Shown here piece after piece: positions 32,806 through 42,138 of a stretch of DNA of 64,000 nt. The first letter of the stretch is position 1, and every line of letters begins with the position of its first letter. The DNA comes from Arcobacter arenosus (GTDB taxonomy: Bacteria > Campylobacterota > Campylobacteria > Campylobacterales > Arcobacteraceae): the NCBI RefSeq assembly GCF_005771535.1, contig NZ_VANU01000002.1, positions 248,001 through 312,000 on the forward strand, read 5' to 3'. The notes beneath the pieces are model-generated. The model was given only the letters and a program-made list of their open reading frames with translations. It made no database searches and was not told the DNA's origin. The position numbers and the translations under genes are program-made.

Positions 32806-33801
32806 ATGTCTATGAAAAATATCCCATTATCAGTTTTAGACTTAGTCCCAATAGGAGAAGGTTTTTCAATAAGCGATGCTATGAGAAACAGTACAAAACT
32901 TGCTCAAGCCGTTGAACAATTTGGATATGAAAGATATTGGATAGCAGAACATCACAATTTTATTAATATTGCAAGCGCAGCTACTTCTGTTTTATTAAGT
33001 CATATAGGAGCAAATACAAAAAAAATAAGAATTGGTTCAGGTGGGATCATGTTACCAAATCATGCACCTTTAGTTATTGCTGAACAATTTGGAACATTGG
33101 AATCTTTATATCCCAATAGAATTGACTTAGGACTTGGACGTGCTCCTGGGACAGACCAAAGAACTGCAATGGCTTTAAGAAAAGATAAAAATGATGGCTC
33201 TGATTTTCCACTTATGTTAAATCATCTACAATACTATTTATCAAATGAAGGTGGTCCAAAAGCTATAAAAGCAGTTCCTGGATATGGCCTTGAAATTCCT
33301 ATCTGGCTTTTAGGTTCTAGTACTTTTAGTGCTAAACTAGCGGCACAAAAAGGTTTACCCTTTGCCTTTGCTTCACATTTTGCACCTGATTTAATGGAAG
33401 ATGCAATTAAAGAATATAAAGAAAATTTTCAAGCATCAAAACAATTACAAGAGCCATATATAATCATTTGTATAAATGCAATTTGTGCTTCTACACAAGA
33501 GGAAGCTGAGTATTTAGCAACAACTGAATTACAGAAATTTTTGTATATGTACAGAGGCGAAAATAGGTTAGTTGCAAAACCAACAAATAATATGGATAGT
33601 TTATGGAAAGATTGGGAGAAAGAGGGAATTCTAAAAAAATTAAGAGAATCTATTTGGGGAACACCTGAATATATAAAAGAAAAACTTGAGTCTTTAATTG
33701 AAAGAACAGGGGCCAATGAGATTATGATAAATTCATGGATTCATGACCCAAATAAAAGAATTCACTCTTACGAACTTATTTCAAAAATTTGGGGATTATA
33801 A
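32806..33801 (+). CDS. LLM-class flavin-dependent oxidoreductase
   Basis: A 331-aa luciferase-like monooxygenase (bacterial luciferase alpha-like TIM barrel): [12 protein letters not shown] near the start, R-Y-W-I-A-E-H-H-N near residue 44, [11 protein letters not shown] and [11 protein letters not shown]. This pattern matches the YhbW-type LLM oxidoreductases that use FMN or F420-like flavins. It converges with the AraC gene with no gap. Substrate unknown. Confidence 0.88.
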   Translation: MSMKNIPLSVLDLVPIGEGFSISDAMRNSTKLAQAVEQFGYERYWIAEHHNFINIASAATSVLLSHIGANTKKIRIGSGGIMLPNHAPLVIAEQFGTLESLYPNRIDLGLGRAPGTDQRTAMALRKDKNDGSDFPLMLNHLQYYLSNEGGPKAIKAVPGYGLEIPIWLLGSSTFSAKLAAQKGLPFAFASHFAPDLMEDAIKEYKENFQASKQLQEPYIIICINAICASTQEEAEYLATTELQKFLYMYRGENRLVAKPTNNMDSLWKDWEKEGILKKLRESIWGTPEYIKEKLESLIERTGANEIMINSWIHDPNKRIHSYELISKIWGL

Positions 33802-34719
33802 TTATGCTATTGATTGTTCCCTTAAATACTGTGCATGAGCTTTAGGAGACATCCCAAACATTCTTGAATATTCTCTACTAAATTGAGAAGGGCTTTCATA
33901 TCCAACCTCAAAGGCTACTTGTGAAGCTTCAATATTTTGATTTAAAAGCATTAATTTAGCTTCTTCAAGTCTAATCTTTTTTTGAAATTGAATAGGAGTC
34001 ATCGATGTAATTGTTTTAAAATTATCATATAAAGAGGATTCACTCATATCAATAAATCTTGCCAACTCTTTAACATTTAGTTTTTCATTAAAATTCTCTT
34101 TTATTTTGGAAATCACTTTTACAATTTTATTAGATATTGTTCCCTCCATCGCAAATTTATTTAAGAAGTATCCACTTTCATCTTTTATAAGAATAAAAAG
34201 AATCTCTTTTATAATCATGGGAGAAAGAAAATTAATCTCTTCATCTGATTTTTCAAGAAGTTTAACTAGTCTTACAACAGGGTCATAAATTCTTTCATTT
34301 AAATCATCAAAGAATAAACCTTTTTCAGTTTTTCTTGATAAATTAAATCTACTTGTATCAAGGTTTTTTAATACTTCATAAATCTCTTCAAGGGAAAATC
34401 TAATTCTTAACGATACATAGGGGGTTTCTTTAGTTGCATTTTCTATTTTTACTTTAGCAAAAAGGTTGGATGCTGATAAAAGATATTTTTGAGTATCATA
34501 ACCCAAAGGCTCTTTCCCAAAATCAATCGCTTTGCTCCCTTGCAAGATAATACAAAGTGAGGGTTCATATGCAGTTGTATTAAACTGTGTTTCATCTTGA
34601 GCAAAATAAAAATCTAGTGCAGGGATTTGTGTTTGTAAACTGCCTTCTAAATCTAAAGAATACTTGTTTTCTAGGACACTTAGAAGTTCTTTTCTACTTC
34701 TTTCAATAAAATCTTTCAT
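33802..34719 (-). CDS. AraC-family transcriptional regulator
   Basis: A 305-aa regulator with an N-terminal AraC_N cupin-like domain (about residues 25-170) and two C-terminal HTH motifs (V-K-E-L-A-R-F-I-D-M-S-E-S-S-L and A-S-Q-V-A-F-E-V-G-Y-E-S-P-S-Q-F). I chose the ATG at 34719, which has an AGAGG ribosome site; the frame runs further upstream without one. It resembles YqhC-type regulators that control aldehyde reductases. It is divergent from the exported cupin gene, which is a likely target along with nearby dehydrogenases. Confidence 0.88.
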   Translation of the reverse strand: MKDFIERSRKELLSVLENKYSLDLEGSLQTQIPALDFYFAQDETQFNTTAYEPSLCIILQGSKAIDFGKEPLGYDTQKYLLSASNLFAKVKIENATKETPYVSLRIRFSLEEIYEVLKNLDTSRFNLSRKTEKGLFFDDLNERIYDPVVRLVKLLEKSDEEINFLSPMIIKEILFILIKDESGYFLNKFAMEGTISNKIVKVISKIKENFNEKLNVKELARFIDMSESSLYDNFKTITSMTPIQFQKKIRLEEAKLMLLNQNIEASQVAFEVGYESPSQFSREYSRMFGMSPKAHAQYLREQSIA

Positions 34720-34962
34720 CTTTAACCTCTTAATTTTTATGAAAAAAATTATACAGTAGTTTTTCCTTTCTCGATATAAAAAAACTACTTTATTATTGCA
34801 CAATACTCCAAATATAAGAATAATTTTCTATTTGTAGTATTTGACAATGATTTTGCAATATTGTTCTACCAAAAAAAGAAATGCCTATATTATAATTTTT
34901 TGAGAAGCTTTAATATTTATTAGGTGTTTTTTAATTTAAAAATATTATGAAAAAGGATTATT

Positions 34963-35460
34963 ATGAAAAAAATTGGATTAATTAGTGTATTAACTGCAAT
35001 CTTGGTTTCTCAAATACAAGGAAGTGAAACTAAAAATACTCAAGTTATTACAAAACTTGAAGATAGGAAATCAATTGTTGTAAGTAAAACAGATTTTAAA
35101 AAATACTTTTCTGGTGGAGAGGTTAGAATTGATCCGGTTTATCCAAAGGGAAATGCAAAAACTCACTCAGGAGCATATGTAACTTTTGAACCAGGTGCTA
35201 GATCTAATTGGCATACACATCCAGCAGGACAACATATTATCGTAACAAAAGGTGTTGGTTATACACAAACTTGGGATGGTAAAAAAGAGATTGTAAAAGA
35301 GGGTGATGTAGTATGGTGTCCAATTGGTGTAAAACACTGGCATGGAGCATCAAAAGATATCGCTATGACTCACTTAGTAATTACGGGTGCCGTTGAAGAA
35401 ACAGGAAAAAATGTAGAATGGCTTGAACCTGTAACTGATGAACAATACCATAGTCACTAA
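34963..35460 (+). CDS. Exported cupin-domain protein
   Basis: A 165-aa cupin with a signal peptide (residues about 1-20, ending I-Q-G-S). Metal ligands lie in [11 protein letters not shown] and in K-H-W-H-G-A. It is a paralogue of the cytoplasmic cupin at 29079 by the shared K-H-W-H-G-A and E-W-L-E-P-V blocks. It is followed after 13 nt by a carboxymuconolactone decarboxylase-like gene, with a shared promoter opposite the AraC regulator. Confidence 0.87.
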   Translation: MKKIGLISVLTAILVSQIQGSETKNTQVITKLEDRKSIVVSKTDFKKYFSGGEVRIDPVYPKGNAKTHSGAYVTFEPGARSNWHTHPAGQHIIVTKGVGYTQTWDGKKEIVKEGDVVWCPIGVKHWHGASKDIAMTHLVITGAVEETGKNVEWLEPVTDEQYHSH

Positions 35461-35473
35461 TAAGGAGTAACAT

Positions 35474-36181
35474 ATGTATAAAAAAATACTTACTTTTTCA
35501 CTATTTTTGAGCTTGTTTTTTACAAACTCATTATTTGCAAATAAGGATATAAAGATGTTAGATGAACAACAAAATATTATTACAATATCAGCATTTACTG
35601 CAACTGGTGAACTTGATAGATTAGAAAATGCATTAAATGAAGGATTAGACTCTGGGTTAACAATAAATGAAATAAAAGAGATATTTGCTCATTTGTATGC
35701 TTACGTAGGTTTTCCTAGAAGTTTAAATGCCCAAAATCTATTTATGAAAGTAGTTGAAAACAGAAAAAAAACTGGTAAAGAAGATATTGAAGGTAAAAAG
35801 GCAAGTCCAAAACCTGAAGGGTATGATTCAATTGAATATGGTAAAAAAATTAGAGCAAAACTTGCTGGATCAAAAGAGGATTATACAGGTGCCCCTTACC
35901 AAGTATTTTCTCCTGTAATTGATGAATATCTATTAGGGCATTTATTCGGTGACATTTTTGTTAGAGATGTACTTGATCATAAAACTAGAGAACTTGTAAC
36001 AATATCTGCACTAGCTTCTTTAACAGGTACTCAAGGACAATTAAATTTTCATTTTAAAGCCTCAATGAATACTGGACTTACAAAAGAACAATTAAAAGAT
36101 TTTATTAAAGTTATAGATACAAAAGTTGATAGTAAACAAGCAAAACTATCAAGTGAAACTTTAGAAAAAGTACTAAACTAG
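35474..36181 (+). CDS. Exported carboxymuconolactone decarboxylase-like protein
   Basis: A 235-aa protein with a signal peptide (about residues 1-22, ending L-F-A-N) and two CMD-like helical domains: residues about 30-100 (H-L-Y-A-Y-V-G-F-P-R-S-L-N-A) and 135-230 (R-E-L-V-T-I-S-A-L-A-S-L-T-G-T). The AhpD-type C-x2-C redox pair is absent and no Cys is visible, so peroxidase-linked activity is unlikely. It pairs with the cupin gene as often seen in cupin-CMD operons. Function unknown. Confidence 0.83.
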   Translation: MYKKILTFSLFLSLFFTNSLFANKDIKMLDEQQNIITISAFTATGELDRLENALNEGLDSGLTINEIKEIFAHLYAYVGFPRSLNAQNLFMKVVENRKKTGKEDIEGKKASPKPEGYDSIEYGKKIRAKLAGSKEDYTGAPYQVFSPVIDEYLLGHLFGDIFVRDVLDHKTRELVTISALASLTGTQGQLNFHFKASMNTGLTKEQLKDFIKVIDTKVDSKQAKLSSETLEKVLN

Positions 36182-36195
36182 TTTTTTTCTAATTT

Positions 36196-38184
36196 TTACT
36201 CTTCTAACCATGAGCTTAAAGCTCTTGGTTTTCCAAGATAATAACCTTGTCCATAAGTTACACCAATTTTTCTTAACTCTTCAACATCTTCTTTTGTTTC
36301 AACATATTCTGCAACTGTTTCTTGATTTTTTAAACTTGCTATTTCTTGAATATATTTTATGACAGCTTTATCAGTTGGGTCATTATGCATATCTTTTACA
36401 AAACTTCCATCAATTTTAACAACATCAAAAGGCATACTTTTTAGATATTCAAAGGAAGCCATACCTGTACCAAAGTCATCTAAAGCTAGTCCTATTTTTT
36501 TTGATTTTAAATATGAAATAAATTCATTTGCCATATTAAAACTTCCAATAGCAGAACTCTCTGTAATCTCTAATTCTAATTTCTCCCATGGAAAGTCAAA
36601 ATATTCAATTGCCTCTTTTACCTTTGCTTGGAAGTCTGGATTATTTAAACTTGAACCTGCTAAGTTTATGTGCGCACTATGAAGTTTATTAATATGTTTT
36701 TTATTTTTAGTAACTGTTTCAAGGTATGTCCAAAGCACATATGAATCAATGGCACTCATAAGTTGGTATCTTTCAGCAGCACCTAAAAACTTATCAGGAG
36801 ATATGAAATTATTATCTTTATCCCACATACGAATAAGTATCTCATAGCCTATTTTATCACTTTCATATTGTAAGGGAACAATATCTTGTGCAAAAAGTTC
36901 AAATCTTGCTGGACCATTACCTAAAGCCTCTTTTATCCTTTTTGCCGTATCAATCTCTATTGAAACTTGTTTTGTTTTTTCGTCACTTTTATCATAGATA
37001 TGGGATTTATTTCTCCCTTTTTGTTTAGCTGTGTAAAGGGAAACTGTTACTGCTTTTAATAATTCATTTAATGTAAATTCAAAGGCTTTAAAATGAACTA
37101 AGGCAATACTTGCACTAACACTATGGGTTTCATTATTATGGGAAAATCTAAAATCGCTTAATGCTTCAAGACTTTTTTGTAAAAACTGTTTCCCAAACTC
37201 TTTGGAACTATTTTTTAATAAAACTGAAAAACTATCTCCATCGATTCTTCCAAAAAGTGCATCTTTAGGAAGTATTTGTTTATAATGATTTACAAGCATT
37301 TTAAGTAAATTATCACCTGCTTCATTACCAACAGAATCATTTATCAATTTAAATTGGTCTAAATCAATCAAAAAAGCATTATTTCCTTTTGTATTATTAG
37401 CATCTTTTAAAGTTTCTTCTATGGTTTTATCCATATAAAACCTATTATAAATACCTGTTAATTGGTCGTGATTTGCTTGAAATTGTAGTTTTTTAGAAGC
37501 ACATGAGATTTGTTCCATTTGAGTATTAAAACCTTGAAATATATCTTTTATTTCATTGCTAGCATTTGTTTTTATATATTTAATATTATCTTTAGTTGGG
37601 TCACTTTTTTTCATAGCTTCTAAAAGATTTAAAAATGGTTTGGTATAGGATTTACTAAAAAATATAGCTAAGAAACTTCCAAAAATTAGGGCAAAGGGAA
37701 ATATTACCAGAATAGTATTTGTTATTTGTTCTTGTCTCATTTTAAAGCTTGTTAAATCAACATCTAAAATGGTATATCCAAAATTGTAATTATCAACTAC
37801 TAAATTGTTTTTTATATATAATGAATCTTGGGTAAAAAAAGTATTTGAATCTTTTAAATATTTTTTTGTACTCTCTTTGTCAATAGTTCCATATTTATAA
37901 ATTGCATTGTTTGCTTCATCAAATACCAACATAGATTTTATATTTTGAAAAGCTTTTAGTCTAAAACTAATATCAGAAAGCAAATCTGCACTAGGGTTTA
38001 AAATATATTTTACAAAGTCATTATTTAAAGATTTTGTAATCGCTTTTGCTTCAATTATTGCATTTTTATTATTCTCTTCTTTTTGAATTTTTAATACAAA
38101 AAACATTGTTGCAACTTCAACGGCAACAACAACTAAAGAGATGATGATTATTAATTGAATTTTTATACTAAACTTATTCCACAT
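36196..38184 (-). CDS. Membrane GGDEF-EAL protein, probable c-di-GMP phosphodiesterase
   Basis: A 662-aa protein with an N-terminal helix (about 10-30), a periplasmic domain, a second helix (about 150-170), a HAMP-like stretch, a GGDEF domain and a C-terminal EAL domain. The cyclase signature reads I-D-G-D-S-F instead of GGDEF, so cyclase activity is doubtful. The EAL side has Y-E-I-L-I-R (E-x-L-x-R kept), D-D-F-G-T-G and K-I-D-G-S-F, so phosphodiesterase activity is likely. Confidence 0.88.
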   Translation of the reverse strand: MWNKFSIKIQLIIIISLVVVAVEVATMFFVLKIQKEENNKNAIIEAKAITKSLNNDFVKYILNPSADLLSDISFRLKAFQNIKSMLVFDEANNAIYKYGTIDKESTKKYLKDSNTFFTQDSLYIKNNLVVDNYNFGYTILDVDLTSFKMRQEQITNTILVIFPFALIFGSFLAIFFSKSYTKPFLNLLEAMKKSDPTKDNIKYIKTNASNEIKDIFQGFNTQMEQISCASKKLQFQANHDQLTGIYNRFYMDKTIEETLKDANNTKGNNAFLIDLDQFKLINDSVGNEAGDNLLKMLVNHYKQILPKDALFGRIDGDSFSVLLKNSSKEFGKQFLQKSLEALSDFRFSHNNETHSVSASIALVHFKAFEFTLNELLKAVTVSLYTAKQKGRNKSHIYDKSDEKTKQVSIEIDTAKRIKEALGNGPARFELFAQDIVPLQYESDKIGYEILIRMWDKDNNFISPDKFLGAAERYQLMSAIDSYVLWTYLETVTKNKKHINKLHSAHINLAGSSLNNPDFQAKVKEAIEYFDFPWEKLELEITESSAIGSFNMANEFISYLKSKKIGLALDDFGTGMASFEYLKSMPFDVVKIDGSFVKDMHNDPTDKAVIKYIQEIASLKNQETVAEYVETKEDVEELRKIGVTYGQGYYLGKPRALSSWLEE

Positions 38185-38189
38185 TATTT

Positions 38190-39050
38190 TTAATTTTCTG
38201 ATAAATTTACCACAGGAAGACTAAAATCATTTCCCCACTCTTTCCAAGAAGCATCGTAATTTGCTACATCAAAACCTAATTCTCTTAGGGCAAAATAGTT
38301 TGTTGAAGCGATTCGTCCAATTTTACAATATATCACTATTTTTTTGTTTTTATCTAAGCTTTTATAAACCTCTTTTAACTCATCTAGAGTTTTTAATTTT
38401 AGATTTTCACCCTTATCATTTATATTGTGTCCTGCAGGAATATTTATAGCTTTTGGGATATGTCCAAATCTTTTTGCAACAGACTTTTTCCCTACATATG
38501 ATTCTTCGGGTCTTGCATCAATTATAATTTGAGAATCATTTTTTGTGGCAATTTGTGTTGAAAATTTAGTGGCTAATCTTTTGTTGTTTATAGAAACAAT
38601 ATAATCACTTTTTTTTACTTTTGTTGGGTTTTTAGATATTTCAAAACTATTTTTCTTCAATTCATTAAATCCTGCATTTATAAGTTTCACGTTTTCAAAA
38701 CCATAAACTTCTAATGACCAAAATACCCTTGAAGCATCAAAAAAAGTCCCATCATCATAAATCAAAATAGAATCATTGACATTAATACCTAAATTTTGGA
38801 TAATCTCTTGCATTTTTGTTGGAGTTGTTATTTTCCCATTTTTTGATTTATTTTCATATGTAATAGTTGCTGGTAAATTTACAGAATCTTTTAAATGACC
38901 CTTTAAAAATAAATCACTACTCCTTGCATCAATCACTTTTGAAGAGGAAATAACTTTTGATAAATCTTCTAATTCAATACTTAATTTATCTGCAAATAAG
39001 TTTGAAGTTATAAAAAATAAAGTCAATGAAACTAAAAATAATCTTAACAT
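38190..39050 (-). CDS. Periplasmic tandem-rhodanese sulfurtransferase
   Basis: A 286-aa protein with a signal peptide (about residues 1-20) and two rhodanese domains. The second carries the active-site loop Y-C-K-I-G-R-I-A-S with the catalytic Cys; the first ends I-L-I-Y-D-D-G-T-F-F and lacks it. This matches thiosulfate or 3-mercaptopyruvate sulfurtransferases exported to the periplasm. ATG 39050 is preferred because AGGAG lies 5 nt before it; the upstream GTG sits inside that ribosome site. Confidence 0.88.
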   Translation of the reverse strand: MLRLFLVSLTLFFITSNLFADKLSIELEDLSKVISSSKVIDARSSDLFLKGHLKDSVNLPATITYENKSKNGKITTPTKMQEIIQNLGINVNDSILIYDDGTFFDASRVFWSLEVYGFENVKLINAGFNELKKNSFEISKNPTKVKKSDYIVSINNKRLATKFSTQIATKNDSQIIIDARPEESYVGKKSVAKRFGHIPKAINIPAGHNINDKGENLKLKTLDELKEVYKSLDKNKKIVIYCKIGRIASTNYFALRELGFDVANYDASWKEWGNDFSLPVVNLSEN

Positions 39051-39115
39051 AAACACTCCTTTTAAATTAAGACAGATTATAACATAGAAATAAATAACTT
39101 TTTGTTTAGTACTAC

Positions 39116-39131
39116 TGGAACAGTTTTTGCA
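39116..39131 (+). promoter_or_regulatory. Sigma54 promoter of the SIR2-clpX-ferredoxin operon
   Basis: TGGAACAGTTTTTGCA has GG at 39117-39118 and GC at 39129-39130 with 10 nt between, followed by TGTAAG. It is 33 nt ahead of the SIR2-like gene and matches the nif promoters of this window, tying the operon to RpoN/NifA control. Confidence 0.88.
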
Positions 39132-39164
39132 TGTAAGTAGATAAATATTACTATAGGATATTAA

Positions 39165-39989
39165 ATGGAAAATATAGTAGAAAAATTAAAAGATGGTTCA
39201 TTAGTTCCTTTTTTAGGAATGGGTGTCTTTGAAAATACAGTTGCAAAAGATGGTAGTCAGATACCATATGATAGTGATTCTATGATTTTAGCTTTAAATA
39301 ATGGAAGGGCGATGAGTCCAAGATTAATGTATGAATATAGCCGAGCTGCTATGAGTTTAGAACAAAGAAAAGGAAGAGAGTTTATTGTTCAAATGACAAA
39401 TCATATCTTCTCTTCAAAAGAATATGATTTACCTCCTACTTATAAATGGCTCTCACAAATCAAACCTAAATATGTTGTTGATACAAATATGGATGATTCT
39501 TTACAAAAAGTTTATGATGATGTTGAGCATTTTTTAATAACGGGTATTTCAAGAATCACAGCTGATTATGATAGATTTATTATATATAAATATGATTTAG
39601 AAAAAAAAGAGTATGCACAAATTGAAAAAGAGGGTTTAACTTTAGATTTGCCAATTCTATTTAAACCTATGGGGTCAACAAAACCTCAAATGAACTTTAT
39701 TGTTTCTGATGCAGATTTTGTTGATTGGCTAACTGAAGCTATGGGTGGTTACGCTTTACCTCCCCAACTAAAAGAGTTTAGAGCAGATAAAGAGTATCTT
39801 TTTATGGGAGTTGATTTCTCAAGGGATACTTTTAGAATGGTAGCAAATGAAATAACAATTGGACTAAAGGGTGGAATTACACTTTTAAATAAAGAAGAAT
39901 TGACAAAAAAAGAGGATAAATTTATTAAAACTCATAATTTAGAAAATCTAAAATTGAGCGTTAATGAATTTATAGAAAATTATGCCTAA
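39165..39989 (+). CDS. SIR2-like domain protein, likely catalytically altered
   Basis: A 274-aa SIR2_2-type protein: NAD-loop V-P-F-L-G-M-G (residues 14-20), and D-T-N-M-D-D (106-111) in the place of the usual TTNYD. The position that normally reads K-L-H-G-S reads K-P-M-G-S (167-171), so the catalytic His is replaced by Met. It may therefore bind NAD without cleaving it. It is first in a sigma54 operon and overlaps clpX by eight bases. A role in nitrogenase quality control is more likely than phage defence; this is inferred from context. Confidence 0.78.
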   Translation: MENIVEKLKDGSLVPFLGMGVFENTVAKDGSQIPYDSDSMILALNNGRAMSPRLMYEYSRAAMSLEQRKGREFIVQMTNHIFSSKEYDLPPTYKWLSQIKPKYVVDTNMDDSLQKVYDDVEHFLITGISRITADYDRFIIYKYDLEKKEYAQIEKEGLTLDLPILFKPMGSTKPQMNFIVSDADFVDWLTEAMGGYALPPQLKEFRADKEYLFMGVDFSRDTFRMVANEITIGLKGGITLLNKEELTKKEDKFIKTHNLENLKLSVNEFIENYA

Positions 39990-41229
39990 TACTACAAATT
40001 CCTGTGACTTCTGTGGAAAGCAGATTAAAGAAGTAAAAAAAATATTTAGTAGTGAAACCTCTCATATTTGTGATGAGTGTATCACAATGTGCTCAACTGT
40101 TTTAGATAAAGAGATGATGCAAAGTGCAAAAAAAGAGTTTCAAAAGGGGCTTAGTGTTCCAATGAAAATCAAAGAGCATTTAGATGATTATGTAATTGGA
40201 CAAAATGAAGCAAAAAAAGTTCTTGCAGTTGCACTCTATAACCACTACAAAAGAATTGATAAACCTATAATCAAAAATGTAGAGATTGAAAAATCAAATA
40301 TTATGTTAGTTGGACCAACTGGTTCTGGTAAAACACTACTTGCTAAATCACTTGCAAGAATTATGGATGTTCCTTTTGCAGTTGCTGATGCTACAGCCTT
40401 AACAGAAGCTGGTTATGTGGGTGAAGATGTAGAATCTATTTTATCAAGACTTCTTGCCGCAGCTGATTTTGACCTTGAAAAAGCAAAAAGAGGTATTGTT
40501 TATATCGATGAGATTGATAAAATTGCCAATAAAAGTGAAAGTGCCACAAGTGGTAGAGATGTTTCAGGTGAGGGTGTTCAGCAAGGACTTCTTAAAATAC
40601 TTGAAGGGGCTGAGGTTTATGTTCCTGTAAAAGGTAGTAGAAAAAATTCAACTGCTGAAACTGTTCTTTTTGATACAACTCATGTATTATTTATTTGTGG
40701 TGGGGCCTTTGTTGGATTAAGAAAAGATAAGACAAAAGAAAAATCTTCCGTAATGGGATTTGTTAATGGAAAAGAAAAAGAGGAAGAGAAAAAAGAGATT
40801 GAGCCAAAAGAGCTTATTAACTTTGGACTTATTCCAGAATTTATGGGAAGAATCCCAGTTATTGCTGAACTTGATAAACTTACCCATGAAGATATGATTA
40901 GAATTTTAAAAGAGCCTAAAAATGCTATTACAAAACAGTACGAGATTTTGTTTGAGCTTGATGGTGTTGATTTAAAGTTTACTGATGAGGCTTTAGAAGA
41001 TATTGCACAAATAGCAATTGAAAAAGATGTCGGAGCTAGAGGTCTTAGAGGTATTATTGAAAAATATATGTTACCTTTACAATATACAATACCATCAGAG
41101 GAAAATCTTGCATCATGTGTTATTACAAAAGAGTATATACAAGGTGAAGAGGAAGTAAATTTAGAGTATAAAAAAGCTTCTGATAAAGAACCTTCAAAAG
41201 AAGTACAATACAGTGATATTAAAAAATAA
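39982..41229 (+). CDS. clpX: ClpX paralogue in the nif regulon
   Basis: A 415-aa AAA+ unfoldase: N-terminal zinc domain (Cys8, Cys11, Cys30, Cys33), Walker A G-P-T-G-S-G-K-T at 111-118, Walker B G-I-V-Y-I-D-E-I-D and the sensor/Arg-finger region G-V-Q-Q-G-L-L-K. The ClpP-docking loop reads V-M-G-F rather than the usual I/L-G-F. A nif-linked ClpX (ClpX2) is known in Azotobacter vinelandii, where it affects turnover of nitrogenase assembly proteins. Its sigma54 promoter and ferredoxin partner support the same here. A housekeeping clpX is expected elsewhere. Confidence 0.9.
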   Translation: MPNTTNSCDFCGKQIKEVKKIFSSETSHICDECITMCSTVLDKEMMQSAKKEFQKGLSVPMKIKEHLDDYVIGQNEAKKVLAVALYNHYKRIDKPIIKNVEIEKSNIMLVGPTGSGKTLLAKSLARIMDVPFAVADATALTEAGYVGEDVESILSRLLAAADFDLEKAKRGIVYIDEIDKIANKSESATSGRDVSGEGVQQGLLKILEGAEVYVPVKGSRKNSTAETVLFDTTHVLFICGGAFVGLRKDKTKEKSSVMGFVNGKEKEEEKKEIEPKELINFGLIPEFMGRIPVIAELDKLTHEDMIRILKEPKNAITKQYEILFELDGVDLKFTDEALEDIAQIAIEKDVGARGLRGIIEKYMLPLQYTIPSEENLASCVITKEYIQGEEEVNLEYKKASDKEPSKEVQYSDIKK

Positions 41230-41677
41230 TCTAGATATATCAAAGGGGGATATTGAAGATATCCCTTATCTCATCCCTTTATTAAAAGAGCTTTTTACAA
41301 TAGAAAAAGATTTTACCTTTGATAAGTCTAAACATGAAGAGGGATTAAAACTTTTAATCTCAAATAACAATTCAAGAATTGTAGTAGCAAGATTTGAAAA
41401 TGAAGTTATTGCAATGGTTACCATTCAAACTATTATTTCAACTGCAACAGGCTCTAAAACTGGCTTGATTGAAGATTTTATTGTAAAAGATGATTTTAGA
41501 GATTTAGGGGTGGGAACACATCTTTTTAACTATTTAAAAGAGTATGCAAAAAAACATCACATGAAAAGACTTCAACTTGTTTGTGATGAAGATAACGATG
41601 TGGCAAAAGAGTTTTACACAAATAAATCATTTAAAAAAAGTAATCTTGCAGCTTGGTACAATCATCTAAAGGAATAA
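41213..41677 (+). CDS. GNAT-family acetyltransferase
   Basis: A 154-aa GNAT protein: V-A-R-F-E-N-E-V-I-A-M-V, then I-E-D-F-I-V-K-D-D-F-R-D-L-G-V-G-T-H-L with the acetyl-CoA pyrophosphate loop, ending V-A-K-E-F-Y-T-N-K-S-F. The start is GTG 41213, overlapping the clpX end by 17 nt; no ATG precedes the conserved core. Tight overlap with ClpX suggests it may acetylate nitrogenase or proteolysis components; no target is known. Confidence 0.78.
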   Translation: MILKNNLDISKGDIEDIPYLIPLLKELFTIEKDFTFDKSKHEEGLKLLISNNNSRIVVARFENEVIAMVTIQTIISTATGSKTGLIEDFIVKDDFRDLGVGTHLFNYLKEYAKKHHMKRLQLVCDEDNDVAKEFYTNKSFKKSNLAAWYNHLKE

Positions 41678-41685
41678 AAATTGCA
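41670..41685 (+). promoter_or_regulatory. Candidate weak sigma54 promoter before the ferredoxin gene
   Basis: AGGAATAAAAATTGCA has GG (41671-41672) and GC (41683-41684) 10 nt apart and a perfect TTGCAT -12 half, but the -24 half GGAATA departs from the GGAAC of the other sites. It overlaps the GNAT stop. It could give extra ferredoxin expression. Confidence 0.4.
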
Positions 41686-41721
41686 TCTATCTTTTTAGAA
41701 TTTTATAGCGAAGGATAGAAA

Positions 41722-42108
41722 ATGGCAGTTAGAATTACTGAAGAATGTATTGCATGTGAGGCTTGTGCTCCTGAGTGTCCAGTAGCAGCAATATTAGAAG
41801 AAGGACATGAAAAGAATCCTTATGATGATTATTTTTATGTAAAACCAGAGTCATGTGTTGAATGTGTAGATCACGCAGATGCTCCAAGATGTGCAGAAGC
41901 ATGTCCAACAGAAGGTGCTATCGTATGGGATATGCCATATACAACAGAGTTCAATGAGTATTATGCTTCAAGAAATGAAGAAGGTATTTACAAAATTAGA
42001 GAACATAAGAAAAAAGGTTTAATGCTTCCAGAAGTAAAAGAGCAAAAATTTATTGCTGATATTGCAATGAGTGAAAGAGAAGCAGAAGCTAACGTTCAAG
42101 AGTTTTAA
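41722..42108 (+). CDS. 2[4Fe-4S] ferredoxin, FdxN-type
   Basis: A 128-aa ferredoxin. Cluster 1: Cys9, Cys12, Cys15, Cys19; cluster 2: Cys45, Cys48, Cys57, Cys61, with the 8-residue C-x8-C insertion (C-V-E-C-V-D-H-A-D-A-P-R-C) typical of NifB-linked FdxN ferredoxins. A long C-terminal tail (about residues 70-128) is rich in charged residues. It could reduce NifH or supply NifB. It closes the SIR2-clpX operon and is followed by a bidirectional terminator. Confidence 0.88.
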   Translation: MAVRITEECIACEACAPECPVAAILEEGHEKNPYDDYFYVKPESCVECVDHADAPRCAEACPTEGAIVWDMPYTTEFNEYYASRNEEGIYKIREHKKKGLMLPEVKEQKFIADIAMSEREAEANVQEF

Positions 42109-42112
42109 TGTT

Positions 42113-42138
42113 TTTGTAAGAGCAATTGCTCTTACAAA
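42113..42138. terminator. Bidirectional terminator between ferredoxin and VTT gene
   Basis: A perfect 26-nt palindrome, TTTGTAAGAGCAA and its complement, lies between convergent genes, with T-rich sequence upstream for the minus strand. It fits a terminator serving both operons. Confidence 0.8.

Noticed and set aside
40680-41243. Minus-strand 187-codon ORF over clpX
   Set aside because: A shadow frame of the conserved ClpX coding sequence, with Ser/Ile-rich low-complexity translation.
39165-41677. SIR2-clpX genes as a phage-defence system
   Set aside because: The sigma54 promoter, a nif-type ferredoxin in the same operon and the lost catalytic His argue for a nitrogen-fixation role.
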